Source: Plantago elongata (Eukaryota > Streptophyta > Magnoliopsida > Lamiales > Plantaginaceae). From it: a stretch of DNA of 35,994 nucleotides. The stretch spans positions 1 to 35,994 of the forward strand of contig JAYMSP010001116.1 in NCBI GenBank assembly GCA_036897095.1. The letters are read 5' to 3'. Position numbers and translations under genes: made by a program. The notes beneath the pieces were generated by a model that worked only from the letters and a program-made list of their open reading frames with translations, ran no database searches and had not been told where the DNA came from. This document shows, in pieces, positions 22,095-32,106 of this stretch (its first letter is position 1; each line of letters begins with the position of its first letter).

Positions 22095-23948
22095 TCATGA
22101 GTACGTGAAACTTTCTTCTAACCACCTCACTTGCATTTCAAGTCCTGCATCTCTCAGAGCATTCACAGCTGACCTGTAAAATCTGAAGTCCAGTTCAGCC
22201 CCTTGCATTTTCATATCTTGCAAGAGCAAAATCAGCTCATCTACACGGTTAGTTTTCGAAAATACTGCAACCATGATCCCCCCCATCGCCTGATCTGTTG
22301 TTCCACCGTTCAGCTTGTACTCTTTATAATATTTGACGCACATCTCGTATTCTCCAGCCTTGTTATAAGCATTTATAACAGTTGTGTAACTGATCTTATC
22401 TGGCAAAATTTTTCTTCTTTTCATCTCTTTCCATATCTTCTCCACAAGCCTCAAGTTTAAAGCTTTTCCATGCATATCCAACAGAGAATTATAAGTCCAT
22501 ACGTTTGGTTCGCACCCTTTCTCCTTCATTTTTGCCACGAGCTTCATCGCATCTGATACTCTACCCATTCTTCCGTACGCAGCTACCATAGTCGAGTAAG
22601 CCACAACACAATTATCAAACCCCTTGCTTTCCATCTCCGCAAACACGTTCTCTGCCTTGACATATAATCCAAGCCGAAAGTATATGTTGATGATGGATGC
22701 GTATGTAACTTGACCCGGTTCACATTGCTGTGAAACAAGATCCTCATACACTTTGGCAGCAGCATTTAAGCTTCTTTTCTTTGAAAAACCATTCACAATC
22801 GCACAAAATATACAATCCGAGACTCTAATCTTCACTCGTTTCATCACTAGAACAACATTGAGTGTCCTCTCCAATAGGTCTTCTTTAACATACCTCAAAA
22901 CCAGCTTCAAGAAAAGTGCTGGATCCCTCAACATATTCTTTCTCTCCGCTTCTTCCATCAATTCTTCCGCCATTTCAACTTCTCCAAAACTCGCAAATGA
23001 ACTGATCAGAGATGAGTATAATGGATGATCCTCGGCAACTCCATGATTCAACATATCTCTAAAGTACACAAGTGCTTCATGAGGCCTCCTGGTCTTCCCC
23101 AATGCCTCACATACAATCCAATACACCTGAGAGAGTATCTTCGAATGCTTCCCCGGTTTGATCAACTTCCGGTTTTCAAATTCTTGAAATATATCTACAA
23201 CTTTATCATAGTTTCCATCTTTCAAATATGCTTCCATTACGCGACAATAACAAGCGGTATCCAAATCAATACCTAAAGACTTCATCTTTTGATACAGAGT
23301 AATAGTACTGCTATACATATGCAACTGATTGTATCCTTTCAATGCAGATTCAAACAAGAAAGCCGCACTTTCCCTATCAATATCCAAGAACACATCCAAG
23401 AAACTATTTACAAGTTTAAACTTCCTAGCTTTCATGCAAGCACTAATCAATCTACAACATGCAGCAACACCAGGAAATACTCGGAAACGCTTAAGATCAT
23501 TGGATAAGGAAAACAATGAAGCCCAGTTCTTGTTATGTATCAGGTACCTCATAAGCAGCTTCAGAGTGTACTTCTGCGGCGTAAAATCCGGTTTCGTTTT
23601 CCCCTTCTGGAAGTAGTCGTAAGCCAACCCTTCTGTCTGAGAATCATTAAACAAGCTGCATATGAGAACATTGATCTCATTTGAGTCCTCTGGAAAATGA
23701 AAATCTTGAGGCTCCAACGCCAGTTCAACCAGTGGAGCTTCCTCAATTTCTGGTGGTGATTCGTTTTCGAGAACAGGTGGTGATGAGCAGCCTGAAGAGT
23801 TCAATCTTACAGAAGGTAAGTTCAAGTTGGAGAAGAGGAATGAGATTAAGGGAAAATGGTATGTATTGGGAAGTAGTTGGAACGAGTTTCTTTTAGTGCA
23901 TTTGATTCCAGTGGCTAATGACCAGTCTGGTGAGTTTGCAATCACCAT
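22095..23948 (-). CDS. P-class pentatricopeptide repeat protein, organelle-targeted
   Basis: A single uninterrupted exon encodes 617 residues. The N-terminus (1-50) is basic and hydroxyl-rich, as in chloroplast or mitochondrial transit peptides. From about residue 195 to 590 run tandem 35-residue PPR helical hairpins, such as VTYASIINIYFRLGLYVKAE (414-433), VAYSTMVAAYGRMGRVSDAM (449-468), NVWTYNSLLDMHGKA (482-496) and ISYTTVINAYNKAGEYEM (519-536). There is no E, DYW or SMR domain, so it is P-class. Such proteins bind specific organelle RNAs and protect, process or help translate them. The protein resembles what I recall of Arabidopsis At5g13770, an intronless chloroplast-predicted PPR, but I cannot confirm orthology. 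The ATG at 23948 is the first in frame and gives a sensible presequence. No lesions are seen. Confidence 0.92.
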   Translation of the reverse strand: MVIANSPDWSLATGIKCTKRNSFQLLPNTYHFPLISFLFSNLNLPSVRLNSSGCSSPPVLENESPPEIEEAPLVELALEPQDFHFPEDSNEINVLICSLFNDSQTEGLAYDYFQKGKTKPDFTPQKYTLKLLMRYLIHNKNWASLFSLSNDLKRFRVFPGVAACCRLISACMKARKFKLVNSFLDVFLDIDRESAAFLFESALKGYNQLHMYSSTITLYQKMKSLGIDLDTACYCRVMEAYLKDGNYDKVVDIFQEFENRKLIKPGKHSKILSQVYWIVCEALGKTRRPHEALVYFRDMLNHGVAEDHPLYSSLISSFASFGEVEMAEELMEEAERKNMLRDPALFLKLVLRYVKEDLLERTLNVVLVMKRVKIRVSDCIFCAIVNGFSKKRSLNAAAKVYEDLVSQQCEPGQVTYASIINIYFRLGLYVKAENVFAEMESKGFDNCVVAYSTMVAAYGRMGRVSDAMKLVAKMKEKGCEPNVWTYNSLLDMHGKALNLRLVEKIWKEMKRRKILPDKISYTTVINAYNKAGEYEMCVKYYKEYKLNGGTTDQAMGGIMVAVFSKTNRVDELILLLQDMKMQGAELDFRFYRSAVNALRDAGLEMQVRWLEESFTYS

Positions 23949-25044
23949 GGTTGGTTAGAGTTGATGCCGAAATGGTTGCAGGTGCTTCTTCTTCTTCTTC
24001 TTCAAGGTGAAGTGGAAGAAGTGTGATTGAAGTATTTGGAGATGGTGTTTTGTTCATCACCACATCTTATCAGGATTTTTTGCATATTGGCTTGTGGCTC
24101 ATGTGTGCCACTAGTTTCCTGACATGTGGAGCTTTTTCAACTTTAAGTTGCTAAATTTGAATAATACTCACCCGCATATGTTTATACATTAAGTATTATG
24201 CATAATTTTATGCCAAAATTTAATGTAATTATAAGGAGTGAGGTGGAAAAAAGTATATTTTTAATAATAAAATGTGTATTTATATTTAAAGTTAAGATTA
24301 TCTATTATTTATAGTGGTGGAATAATTTACTTTTTAATTAATATATGAAATTTTATGAAATTATAAAAAATAAAAAAATATATAAAGTTCTTAGGGAGTA
24401 CTCCATTTCAAGTAAGATAAAGTCTAGTGAATTGAGTTGACAACTTCCCTTACAAATCTTTACTACAATTTACCTTTTTTACAATTATCTTTTACTTTTA
24501 TAAAGTTTTACGAAAGACGGATTATGTTATCGATAAAATACTTATGTTATTAACTAAAATATTTATATTAAAATAAATATTATTATAATATAAAAAAACT
24601 CTAATATTTGGGAATATAAATTTTTTAATTAATAATATAGATATTTTTATTAATGATATCGTTTGTCTCACATAAACCTTGTCATCACTCATCAAACTTG
24701 CTCTTTTGTTTTTGAAGTGTAAGAATTCTAGTATAATTTTGAAGTATAGTGATAGGCCTCTTTTTGCTACTTTGATAGTTTGATTCCCTTTTGAACCAAT
24801 TTTCCGAGGAGAATAAACTTAGTTTATGTAGAAAAGAAATCTTGGGCCGGACCAAAGTGTTTATAGTAAAAGGATTGGGCCTCAATTGGGTGTTAGATTA
24901 ATGGGAAAATTACATCGTTAGATATACATTTCTCATTTAAATATCTATTAGCGTAAAAATTACGTCCAAATCTAAAAAACTAAATTTTTATTCATCAATT
25001 TTAATTAAAGACAAACCAAACATATCTTAGTTATATATGTATAC
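23949..25044. other. Upstream region of the PPR gene and AT-rich spacer
   Basis: The first 200 bp contain the 5' leader of the PPR gene. Beyond 24150 the DNA is extremely AT-rich (for example 24230-24660) and has no recognisable gene. An imperfect inverted pair near 24505-24530 and 24655-24680 may be a decayed small element. Confidence 0.45.
23985..24003. repeat. (CTT)6 microsatellite in the PPR leader
   Basis: A perfect CTT run about 40 bp upstream of the PPR start codon; in the transcript it would be (GAA)n. Length change here could alter the 5' untranslated region. Confidence 0.85.
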
Positions 25045-25470
25045 ACTAGAAAGGATACACTAACAAATTGTTGGAGAAGAGAAAAAACGCTAAAAAATTA
25101 CAAAAATGAAATGACATTTTAAGAAGTCAAATGACACTATAACATGAGAATATCGTTCTTAGTATACGGTTGCTAGAGAATAAGAAGAAACGTTAAACAA
25201 TTTATAAAAATGAAATGACACTTTTACAAGCGAAATGACAATTTTACAAGCGCCATTAAGTAGGATATGAAAATGTCATTTCACTTGTAAAAGTGCCATT
25301 TGAGTTTTGTAAATTGTTTAACATTTCTTCTCTATTCTCTAACAACCGCATACTAAGAACGCTATTCTCATGTTAAAGTGCCATTCGACTTCTTAAAATG
25401 TCATTTCATTTTGTAATTTGTTTAGCACTTTTCTATTCTCCAACAATCTGCTACTAAGAAATGATATTTC
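25045..25470. mobile_element. Four-unit fold-back (inverted repeat) element
   Basis: The left arm contains two direct copies of a roughly 100-bp unit (about 25060 and 25155), and the right arm contains two more in inverted orientation, with only a few bases between arms near 25258-25270. Matching words include ATGAAATGACATTTTAAGAAG (left) and its complement CTTCTTAAAATGTCATTTCA (right), and CGTTCTTAGTATACGG against CCGCATACTAAGAACG. Each unit carries ATGACA..TTTTACAAG. The whole could fold into a hairpin with arms of about 190 bp. No protein is encoded and no target duplication could be fixed. Confidence 0.85.
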
Positions 25471-25999
25471 AATTTTTCTCCGCTCACAAATTCATGCCAC
25501 ACACAACACCCCTTCAAACATCTCAGTTGTTGTTTCTTCATGAATCGTTGTGTATGTTCAGATCAGACTCCGATTCACACACGCACCTTGTTACGACTAT
25601 ATAACTTTGAGTGTATGTGTTTACGACTCGAGTAGATTATTCAACTTTACAACCCCGACTGCTATGAGAATCGTCCAATTCACTTGTTCACTATTGGCTG
25701 GAGTGCATGTTGCCTCAGTGCTAGGTCTCCCTGTATTAGAAGTCAATCGCCATAAGCACATACTATTGTATATATTTCTCCATCAAGCATTTCAAAAGAC
25801 ATATTATGTGTGCATTAATATTTTAATTAAATCGATAAGGATATGCTAAATGCATTGCTTTATTAAACCAATAAATATATTTATATTTCTTGTCTAGATC
25901 TACTTCTTAAATTGTCAACAACAACTATTGCTTTAATTGAATCATAGAAGTAATATGTTATATCTTAATAATTACAATTGAGATCATAACCATAAGCCC
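25471..25999. other. Spacer with an unidentified short reading frame
   Basis: A 99-codon frame on the plus strand (25550-25849) contains MRIVQFTCSLLAGVHVASVL, but its flanks look like random AT-rich translation. I do not recognise it and do not call it a gene. The patch 25500-25760 is less AT-rich than its surroundings, so it may be a captured or decayed fragment. Confidence 0.3.
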
Positions 26000-27020
26000 A
26001 TAAATCATAGTAGTTTTTTTTTATATAACATAGTTGTTTTGATTGAGAATATAATTTATATTATAGTAGTTTTTTTAATTTCATAGTGCTCATACTTGAC
26101 ATCATAGCATTAATATTAGAGAATATAACATCAACATCATATACATTACTTTTATTTTTAGTTGAGATCATAGAATTTATGTCTAAGATGCTAATGATTA
26201 TAATTGAAAACATAGTAGTTAATTGCAGAAAGTATAATTTAATATAGAACTTGAGAACATAGTAGTTTTTGTAGAGATCATAGTCACTATAACATAGAAC
26301 ATAACAATATTTGTAGAGATCATTGAGGGGTTGATTGCCATAGCATTTAAATCGTTCCATTTGGCTCGATGAACAATGATTTGGCCTAAAATACACTTCA
26401 AATACCCCCATTTCAATTCCATTCCAAACACAATTTCACCAAAATCCATCCAAATTTCCATTCAAATTCTATACCAATCAGCCCCTAAATTAAAACTGTA
26501 ACATGTTTAGTAACAACTTTTTATAGATCGAAAAAGTACAAATCATAGTAGAAATAGAGACAGTAGAGATCATAGACATGTGTTTTAAATTTTTGTAGCA
26601 TCATCAACATTCGTAGACGACGACAACAACAACATTAAGTTATATTCTTGAGAACATATCACATAAAAGAAAGAACATAGAAACGTTGTATACCTTTTTT
26701 TTCCAGATCTGAGTTGATGATTGAGGTTAGATCTTGATTGAATACACCGCTAAATCCTTATTACAATCACCTTGTGAATAAATAAATAAATAATAAAAAC
26801 ATTACTTATAAATCATTTCATATAAAACGTAGTTGATATTGCTGAGAACATAAGATATATAGGTGAGAAAATAGTGCATATACATAAGAACATATAAAAT
26901 ACGATAAACAACAGAGTTCAAAATAATATGTCGAAAAACAGCACATAAAATAACTGTCAAATTTTGAATGAACATATGTAATATTCTTAAGAACATAGCA
27001 CATACTGCTATAAATATACA
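26000..27020 (+). repeat. Degenerate 21-bp-period repeat tract (tract 2)
   Basis: AACAT/ATCAT words followed by an AG step recur 21 bp apart at 26256, 26277, 26298 and 26319. A second run of GAGAACAT-type words occurs at 26844, 26865, 26886 and 26907, again 21 bp apart. Typical units are AACATAGTAGTTTTTGTAGAG and its variants. Period and the GAACAT core are shared with the tract at 16797-17650, in the same orientation. The MITE at 26327-26485 is inserted within it. Confidence 0.7.
26327..26485 (-). mobile_element. Tourist-like MITE, copy B
   Basis: At 159 bp it has exactly the length of the copy at 829-987 and lies in the opposite orientation, with termini GGGGTTGATTG and CCAATCAGCCCC. Flanks are TGA on the left and TAA on the right, close to the TAA seen in the other copy. 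It interrupts the 21-bp-period tract directly after the unit at 26319, so it inserted after that tract formed. Confidence 0.82.
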
Positions 27021-27031
27021 AATATTTTTTT

Positions 27032-27897
27032 CAAGGCCGGCTCTAAAATATTGAGGCCCCATGCAAATTTCAAAAATAGGCCCCAAAGTATGTAGGATTA
27101 TATGATGATAAATTTTTAAATTTAATATTGAGATTGAGTTTTAGAGAATGCACCAAGAATTTAGCTTATATTGTTAAAACTTCACATGTCTCGTAATCCT
27201 TACAACTTGTAATGTGGTCTTCCTTCGATTGCAGTATATAACGATAGATTATCAAGGAAAAACTCAAACTGGAATTATAAAAGAAATTTTAGTGTTAAAC
27301 AAAAGATGAAAATATAATGCAGTATTTGTACTTGAGCTTTCTTTTATAAATGTCAACCTTTTCACTTTCAAATTTCTGGATAACAATTAGAAAGTAAAAA
27401 TGGGTCAATGACTACTGGTGTTTAGGGTTACAATATAGAAAGGCCAAGCCAACTTGTTCAATAACATGAGTCTTGTCGTCACAATATTTGCAATTATCTT
27501 AAGTACTTCTGTAAATTAATTAACAATCTCAACAGCACCTGAACACTTATCAAATATCCTAAATATTTTAACATATTAATCATCATAAAGTAATTAAAAG
27601 CTCTCAGTTGATAATATCATCAAGAATTAGGTTAAATTTGTAAAATTTTCAATTTCAAATTCCACCTTAAAAACCAGAACAATGAAAAAGGAAGTTAATT
27701 AAGGAACGGCACATTCTGCTCCATTGATTAAGGCAGTTATAGTTTTTATTTGTGAGATTTTTGCTTCAACGTTTAAAACTATTTTTCAGTTCTTTTTCCC
27801 CCAACCTATTCATGTGAAGTTGTGTATGGACTTGAGGCCCAAGAAAAATGTGGCCCCATACAGTTGAACAGCCGTATGGGGTCTAGGCCGGACCTTA
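27032..27897. mobile_element. Non-autonomous hAT-like element
   Basis: The left end reads CAAGGCCGGCTCTAAA, then TTGAGGCCCCATGCAA and AGGCCCCAAAG. The right end, in reverse complement, reads AAGGTCCGGCCTAGAC, then GGGGCCACA and GGGCCTCAAG. Termini with AAGGCCGGC and nearby GGGGCC blocks are familiar from plant hAT elements. The interior has no transposase frame. The 8-bp target duplication expected for hAT cannot be read because both flanks are T-rich. Confidence 0.55.
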
Positions 27898-28169
27898 TTT
27901 TCTTAATAAGGTTACTACCTATTATTGAAGGAGGCAATAAAAAGGATTCATGAGAATTTATAGGAACCCATATACAATTCTGAATCAGACAAAAACCCAA
28001 AAAGAACTAGAACCACTACAAAGTAAACTAGTATCCAAAAAAACTAAGTACTTCAGTCTTTTCACAATCCATGAATAAAGTCATTTTTGCATCGAAAAAG
28101 TCATTCTGTTTTTCAAACCAAGCTTGTGGTAAATCTGTTCTAACCAGCATATCAACGAATATCATACAC

Positions 28170-29693
28170 GAAGTCATTGACTTTTGTCAAATACTTTGAT
28201 TTCTTCCCTGTCAAAGCTTTCAATTGGAGTCTCTCACTTCCTCTTCCCAAAATCTCCTTACAATTGATGTCTTCATGTATATCATTAGCAGATTGGGATA
28301 CACCACTTGGATCGATTTTACTTCTACGTTTGATGACACTGATTACCTTACCTTAGATAAAGGCTCATCCAAATTTGAGAGAACTCCTTCATAATAATCT
28401 AATTCTCCAACAAATAGTTCATCAACAAAATCGTCAAAAGTTTTACCTTTTCCATTCTTTGAATCATCACTTTCTTTATCACTTTCACTCAATGAATAAT
28501 GGAAAACAGTACTTTCTGCAAGGATTACAGGGCCCAAAGATGGGGATGGAGGAATCAAAGTGGAAGTGGGTGATGGTTGAATCAAAGTGGATGTCAGAGC
28601 CACATGAGAAGCCTCAGAACCTCCATCACCACTCTTTTTTACAACAAGAGCTAAGAAAGGATTTTTGTCCCCAACAATCAGGGATGGGATGCAGGGACTA
28701 CTTCGACCTCCTCCTCTGTCTAAAGTACCGCCTCCACTATTAGGATGTGCCAATATGAAACCAGCTTCATCCACAGCTGCTCTTTTTCCATGTTCTTTCT
28801 TTGTCCTCCATTCTTTAGAAACCCAACATCATCATCATCTTCCATGATCTGATCATCCAATCTTTTTTGCATAGCTCGGGGAATTTTATCCTGCAAACGT
28901 CCTCACAATGCCCTAATCTACAAAAATGATTGCAATAAGAGTGCTTCTTGTCAAACTCTACTTTCAATTCCAGCATCTCTCCAAGAAACTCAACCAATAT
29001 GCATTCGACTAGAGGTTTTGATGCATCAATTTCAACACAAACGCCAGCTCTATCAAGACGACTTCTACAAGCCGTAGAAGAATCCACCTTGAGAGGTTTA
29101 CCAACCATACTAGCTATATCAAACAAAGCTTCAACATTGAAAAACATAATAGGCAGATTCTTAATCGTTATCCAAGCCGCCACAAGAGGAGGTTATATGT
29201 GTGGTTTAAAAGACGGCGTCCATTTAATCAATCTCATAGAAACACCCCTCACATAAACAAAGCCTTTTGCCCAAAGATATGCAGAATCCTCTTCAACAAA
29301 TAAACATATCTCAACATGTCTATTGTCCACAAAACTAACAGTCGAACCTCCCTTAAAGTCTAATTTTTTCAGAGCAGGGGAAATTCACTAATATGAGGAA
29401 CAACAGAAGAAAACTTCCCTAGAAGAGTTAGGCTAAAGAGGCTGCCAAAGATACAATTTCCTCATAAAAAAGGTTAAGCAAGGCTTACCATTAACCAAAC
29501 TTGAATGTTTTGGTTCTACAAGCTTTCTCGAATCACCAACTCCAACAAAGTATGACATTGCATTCACAATTTTATTGTATGGAGCATTTCTTTTTCAAGA
29601 GACCGGTCTAACAATGCTTCCAGCTCTCAAACCCCCTTTGGAAGGTAAAGGGGGTAATTCACTTCCGGGGATGAGGGGAGCTGCAATTGCCAT
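28170..29693 (-). pseudogene. L1-type LINE ORF1 relic (DUF4283 and CCHC zinc knuckle)
   Basis: From an ATG at 29693 the reading goes through MAIAAPLIPGSELPPLPSKG, a stop, then MSYFVGVGDSRKLVEPKHSS. It continues as a DUF4283 domain: VDNRHVEICLFVEEDSAYLW, MRLIKWTPSFKPHI, AAWITIKNLPIMFFNVEALF and SMVGKPLKVDSSTACRSRLD. A zf-CCHC_4 knuckle follows (YCNHFCRLGHCEDVC), then a low-complexity tail (28343-28774) with LFVGELDYYEGVLSNLDEP. After a frame change come SKIDPSGVSQSANDIHEDIN and KVNDFVYDIR. Several stops and frameshifts are present. No endonuclease or reverse transcriptase ORF2 lies downstream, so the copy is truncated. ORF1 proteins of this type bind the LINE RNA. Confidence 0.82.
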
Positions 29694-30610
29694 GGTCAGT
29701 AGAGGAGAGCCATATAAATTCCACCCAGAAAAAAGGTAAACGGGAGGAAGGGGACGGAGGAGTGAAGCTGGAAAAAGAAACGGGCAAACTGAGAAAGTCG
29801 AGGTGATGGTCAGACCTGGGCCAAACCTGCTCGGTTGATATATGGAGTAAGATATTGAATAAAAATATTATTGGATACATATGCAAGTATGATTAGATTA
29901 TACATATATAATACATAAACAACAATTAAATTAATGAATTACCATCAAAATATGAAAATATAGATTAATAGATCTAGATATATAATTTTTCAAACTTGAA
30001 TTTTTAGATCTACATGAATTTGAGGTATTTTGTCATTTGAAATATAAAAAAAACAATGAAAAGCGTTTCAAATCAGAGATTACCTTCGTCTTCAATCGTT
30101 TTTGTTGCATAATATAACAATGCATGTATGTACTCGTCGATTTTTCGATCGGAAAACAAGTTTCATCGGTTGTTTCTTCTCTATGTTGCTGGCCTGGCCC
30201 TTGGTTGGGAGAGATAATTTAATTTAGAGAGAAGATTTGAGTTGAAGTTTTTTTAGCAGTGATAATGATGCACAACGTGTTATATCACTATATATATGAA
30301 TCCATTTTGTACATTTAAGTTACTGGCTCTTATTTGAGTGGCTTTTAGCAACTTATTTTTATTCAGGGTTAATTTATAATATTAAAAATTTATATTTCTA
30401 CGTCTCAATAACTCACTCTAAAATATCCTCCTACATTTTTCTTTTTCTTTTCATATTCTTCTTATTTTCTTTCAAATGAAGTGGACTTAGTTTTCAAAAT
30501 CATGATTGGAAATGTCAACAATGACATTTGAATTTCCACCCATTGAAGCCAGCCCACTTTTACCTACCACACCAAAGTATTTTTCATCCTCTGGAAAATC
30601 TTACCCAAAC
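29694..30610. other. Intergenic, no gene recognised
   Basis: The first 150 bp may be the 5' region of the LINE copy. The rest is AT-rich spacer. A patch near 30080-30240 with ATCGTTTTTG and GATTTTTCGATCGG resembles a transposon leader, but no coding region follows. Confidence 0.4.
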
Positions 30611-30612
30611 TA

Positions 30613-31399
30613 CAATAAAACCTCTATAAATTAATAACATTAAAATTAAAATTTTTATTAATTTAACAAGATATTATTATATCAATAAATTAATAATTTA
30701 TTAATTTAAAGAGGTTTTAGGTATAATCTTTAAATTTCCAAGTCCAATATACTAGTTCGGTGAATCCATCCGGCTCAAATGAATTAAACAATTCAAATTC
30801 TTGATAAGACATTTGTGATCTTGAGAACTTGTTAGGGGTATGCATTTTCGACACAAAATAGATGTTAATCATTTGCTAGATTATTTTGGTGAAAATAATA
30901 AATGTTACGAGGTTCAAAGCATTGAAGAAACTGTGGTGGATACCATTTAAAATTCGATCGATAATGATGTTAAGGATGATTCAATAGTTTTGGAACCGGT
31001 CACTTGAAAAGAATCATTGCAAGCGGCTTCACAACTTTTTATTGCAATATGAGAAGTCAACGCCTTAACTTTTAAGTGCAATTTGGAGATTTAAAGACGA
31101 ATTTGAAGTTCACCAAAAAAAAAAAAAAAAGCGACTATAGATTCATTTTTTACTAGACAATCTTAGAATTTTGAAATGTATCTCGCGCGCACACACATAT
31201 ATATGGAATATTTTAGTAAGTATTAATTTATAATTTCATTGGGACCAATATATATACACTGAGATTTTAAAAAGGTTATCATTTTATTATTTTATCGATT
31301 GGGTTCAATTTTGTACTGGTCCCAAGTTGAAATTGAATAAATTATTAATTTTATTGAGGTTATTAATTTATTAAGTATTAATTTATAGCGGTTTCACTA
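30613..31399 (+). mobile_element. Decayed pogo-like (Lemi1/Emigrant-type) Tc1/mariner element
   Basis: The left terminus, AATAAAACCTCTATAAATTAAT, and the right terminus in reverse complement, TAGTGAAACCGCTATAAATT, are a pair of inverted repeats with the ACCTCTATAAATTAATA signature known for plant pogo-derived Lemi1 and Emigrant elements. TA lies directly outside both ends (30611-30612 and 31400-31401), the expected target duplication. Inside, on the plus strand, a broken reading has DVNHLLDYFGENNKCYEVQS, DSIVLEPVT and KESLQAASQLFIAI separated by stops. It may be the tail of a CENP-B/jerky-like DDE transposase. The termini are good evidence; the coding relic is weaker. Confidence 0.7.
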
Positions 31400-31401
31400 T
31401 A

Positions 31402-32106
31402 TTTTGTAGGTTACTTTGGACACTAATAAATAGAGAAACAATAACTTTTAGCTTTCACACGTCACTTCCAACCCAATTTTATAGTACAGGAATACATAAA
31501 CTAACATGAAAAACAACCAAATAATTCAGTTAATTTATTTTTAAAATTAAATACTTTTAAGTAACATTTTGATGTTACCTGAATTTGTTGAGCAGACAAT
31601 AAGTTTTAGAAGACGCATAGTTTAGTGAAGGATTGCTAATGACATTTTGGTTGACGCAATACTTCAATTTATAACAAGGAAATGAAGTATGAACTTTCAT
31701 AGTTTAGGATGATCCAAGTCTAACATTTACACAACAGAAAGGGTGATTACATATTGGAAGATTATGATAAGAGTACCTACAATATAAACAACCCCCTGGA
31801 AGATTATTCCGACTTAAACCAAGTCAAAAAATGAAACAAGTAATTGAAATCAGTATATATAGAATATAGTATACTCAACCAACTACCATTCTTCCTCCCT
31901 TTTGTTTCTCAAACCTACTAAACAAAAATCTATCATAAACAATACAAGAATTCAACATACGATACACAATTGTTGAACGCTCCTCAATTTCCTTTTCCTT
32001 TACCTTCACGTAAGGCTGTGTAAGTGTGTATGACTGATATTACACAAAACAACATGGACCAACTTATCCACAAAACTGAACCCCCAAAAATAAATAACCC
32101 GGGGGC
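31402..32106. other. Region downstream of the arogenate dehydratase gene
   Basis: The part near 32106 will include the 3' untranslated region of the gene. The remainder is AT-rich, with no gene recognised. Confidence 0.5.

Noticed and set aside
22203..23896. Several plus-strand frames opposite the PPR gene
   Set aside because: They are antisense to a long intact coding region and show no protein-family features.
25550..25849. A 99-codon plus-strand frame as a small secreted protein
   Set aside because: It has a hydrophobic segment, but no good start context, no family match and no conserved cysteine pattern; the end of the frame is random AT-rich translation.
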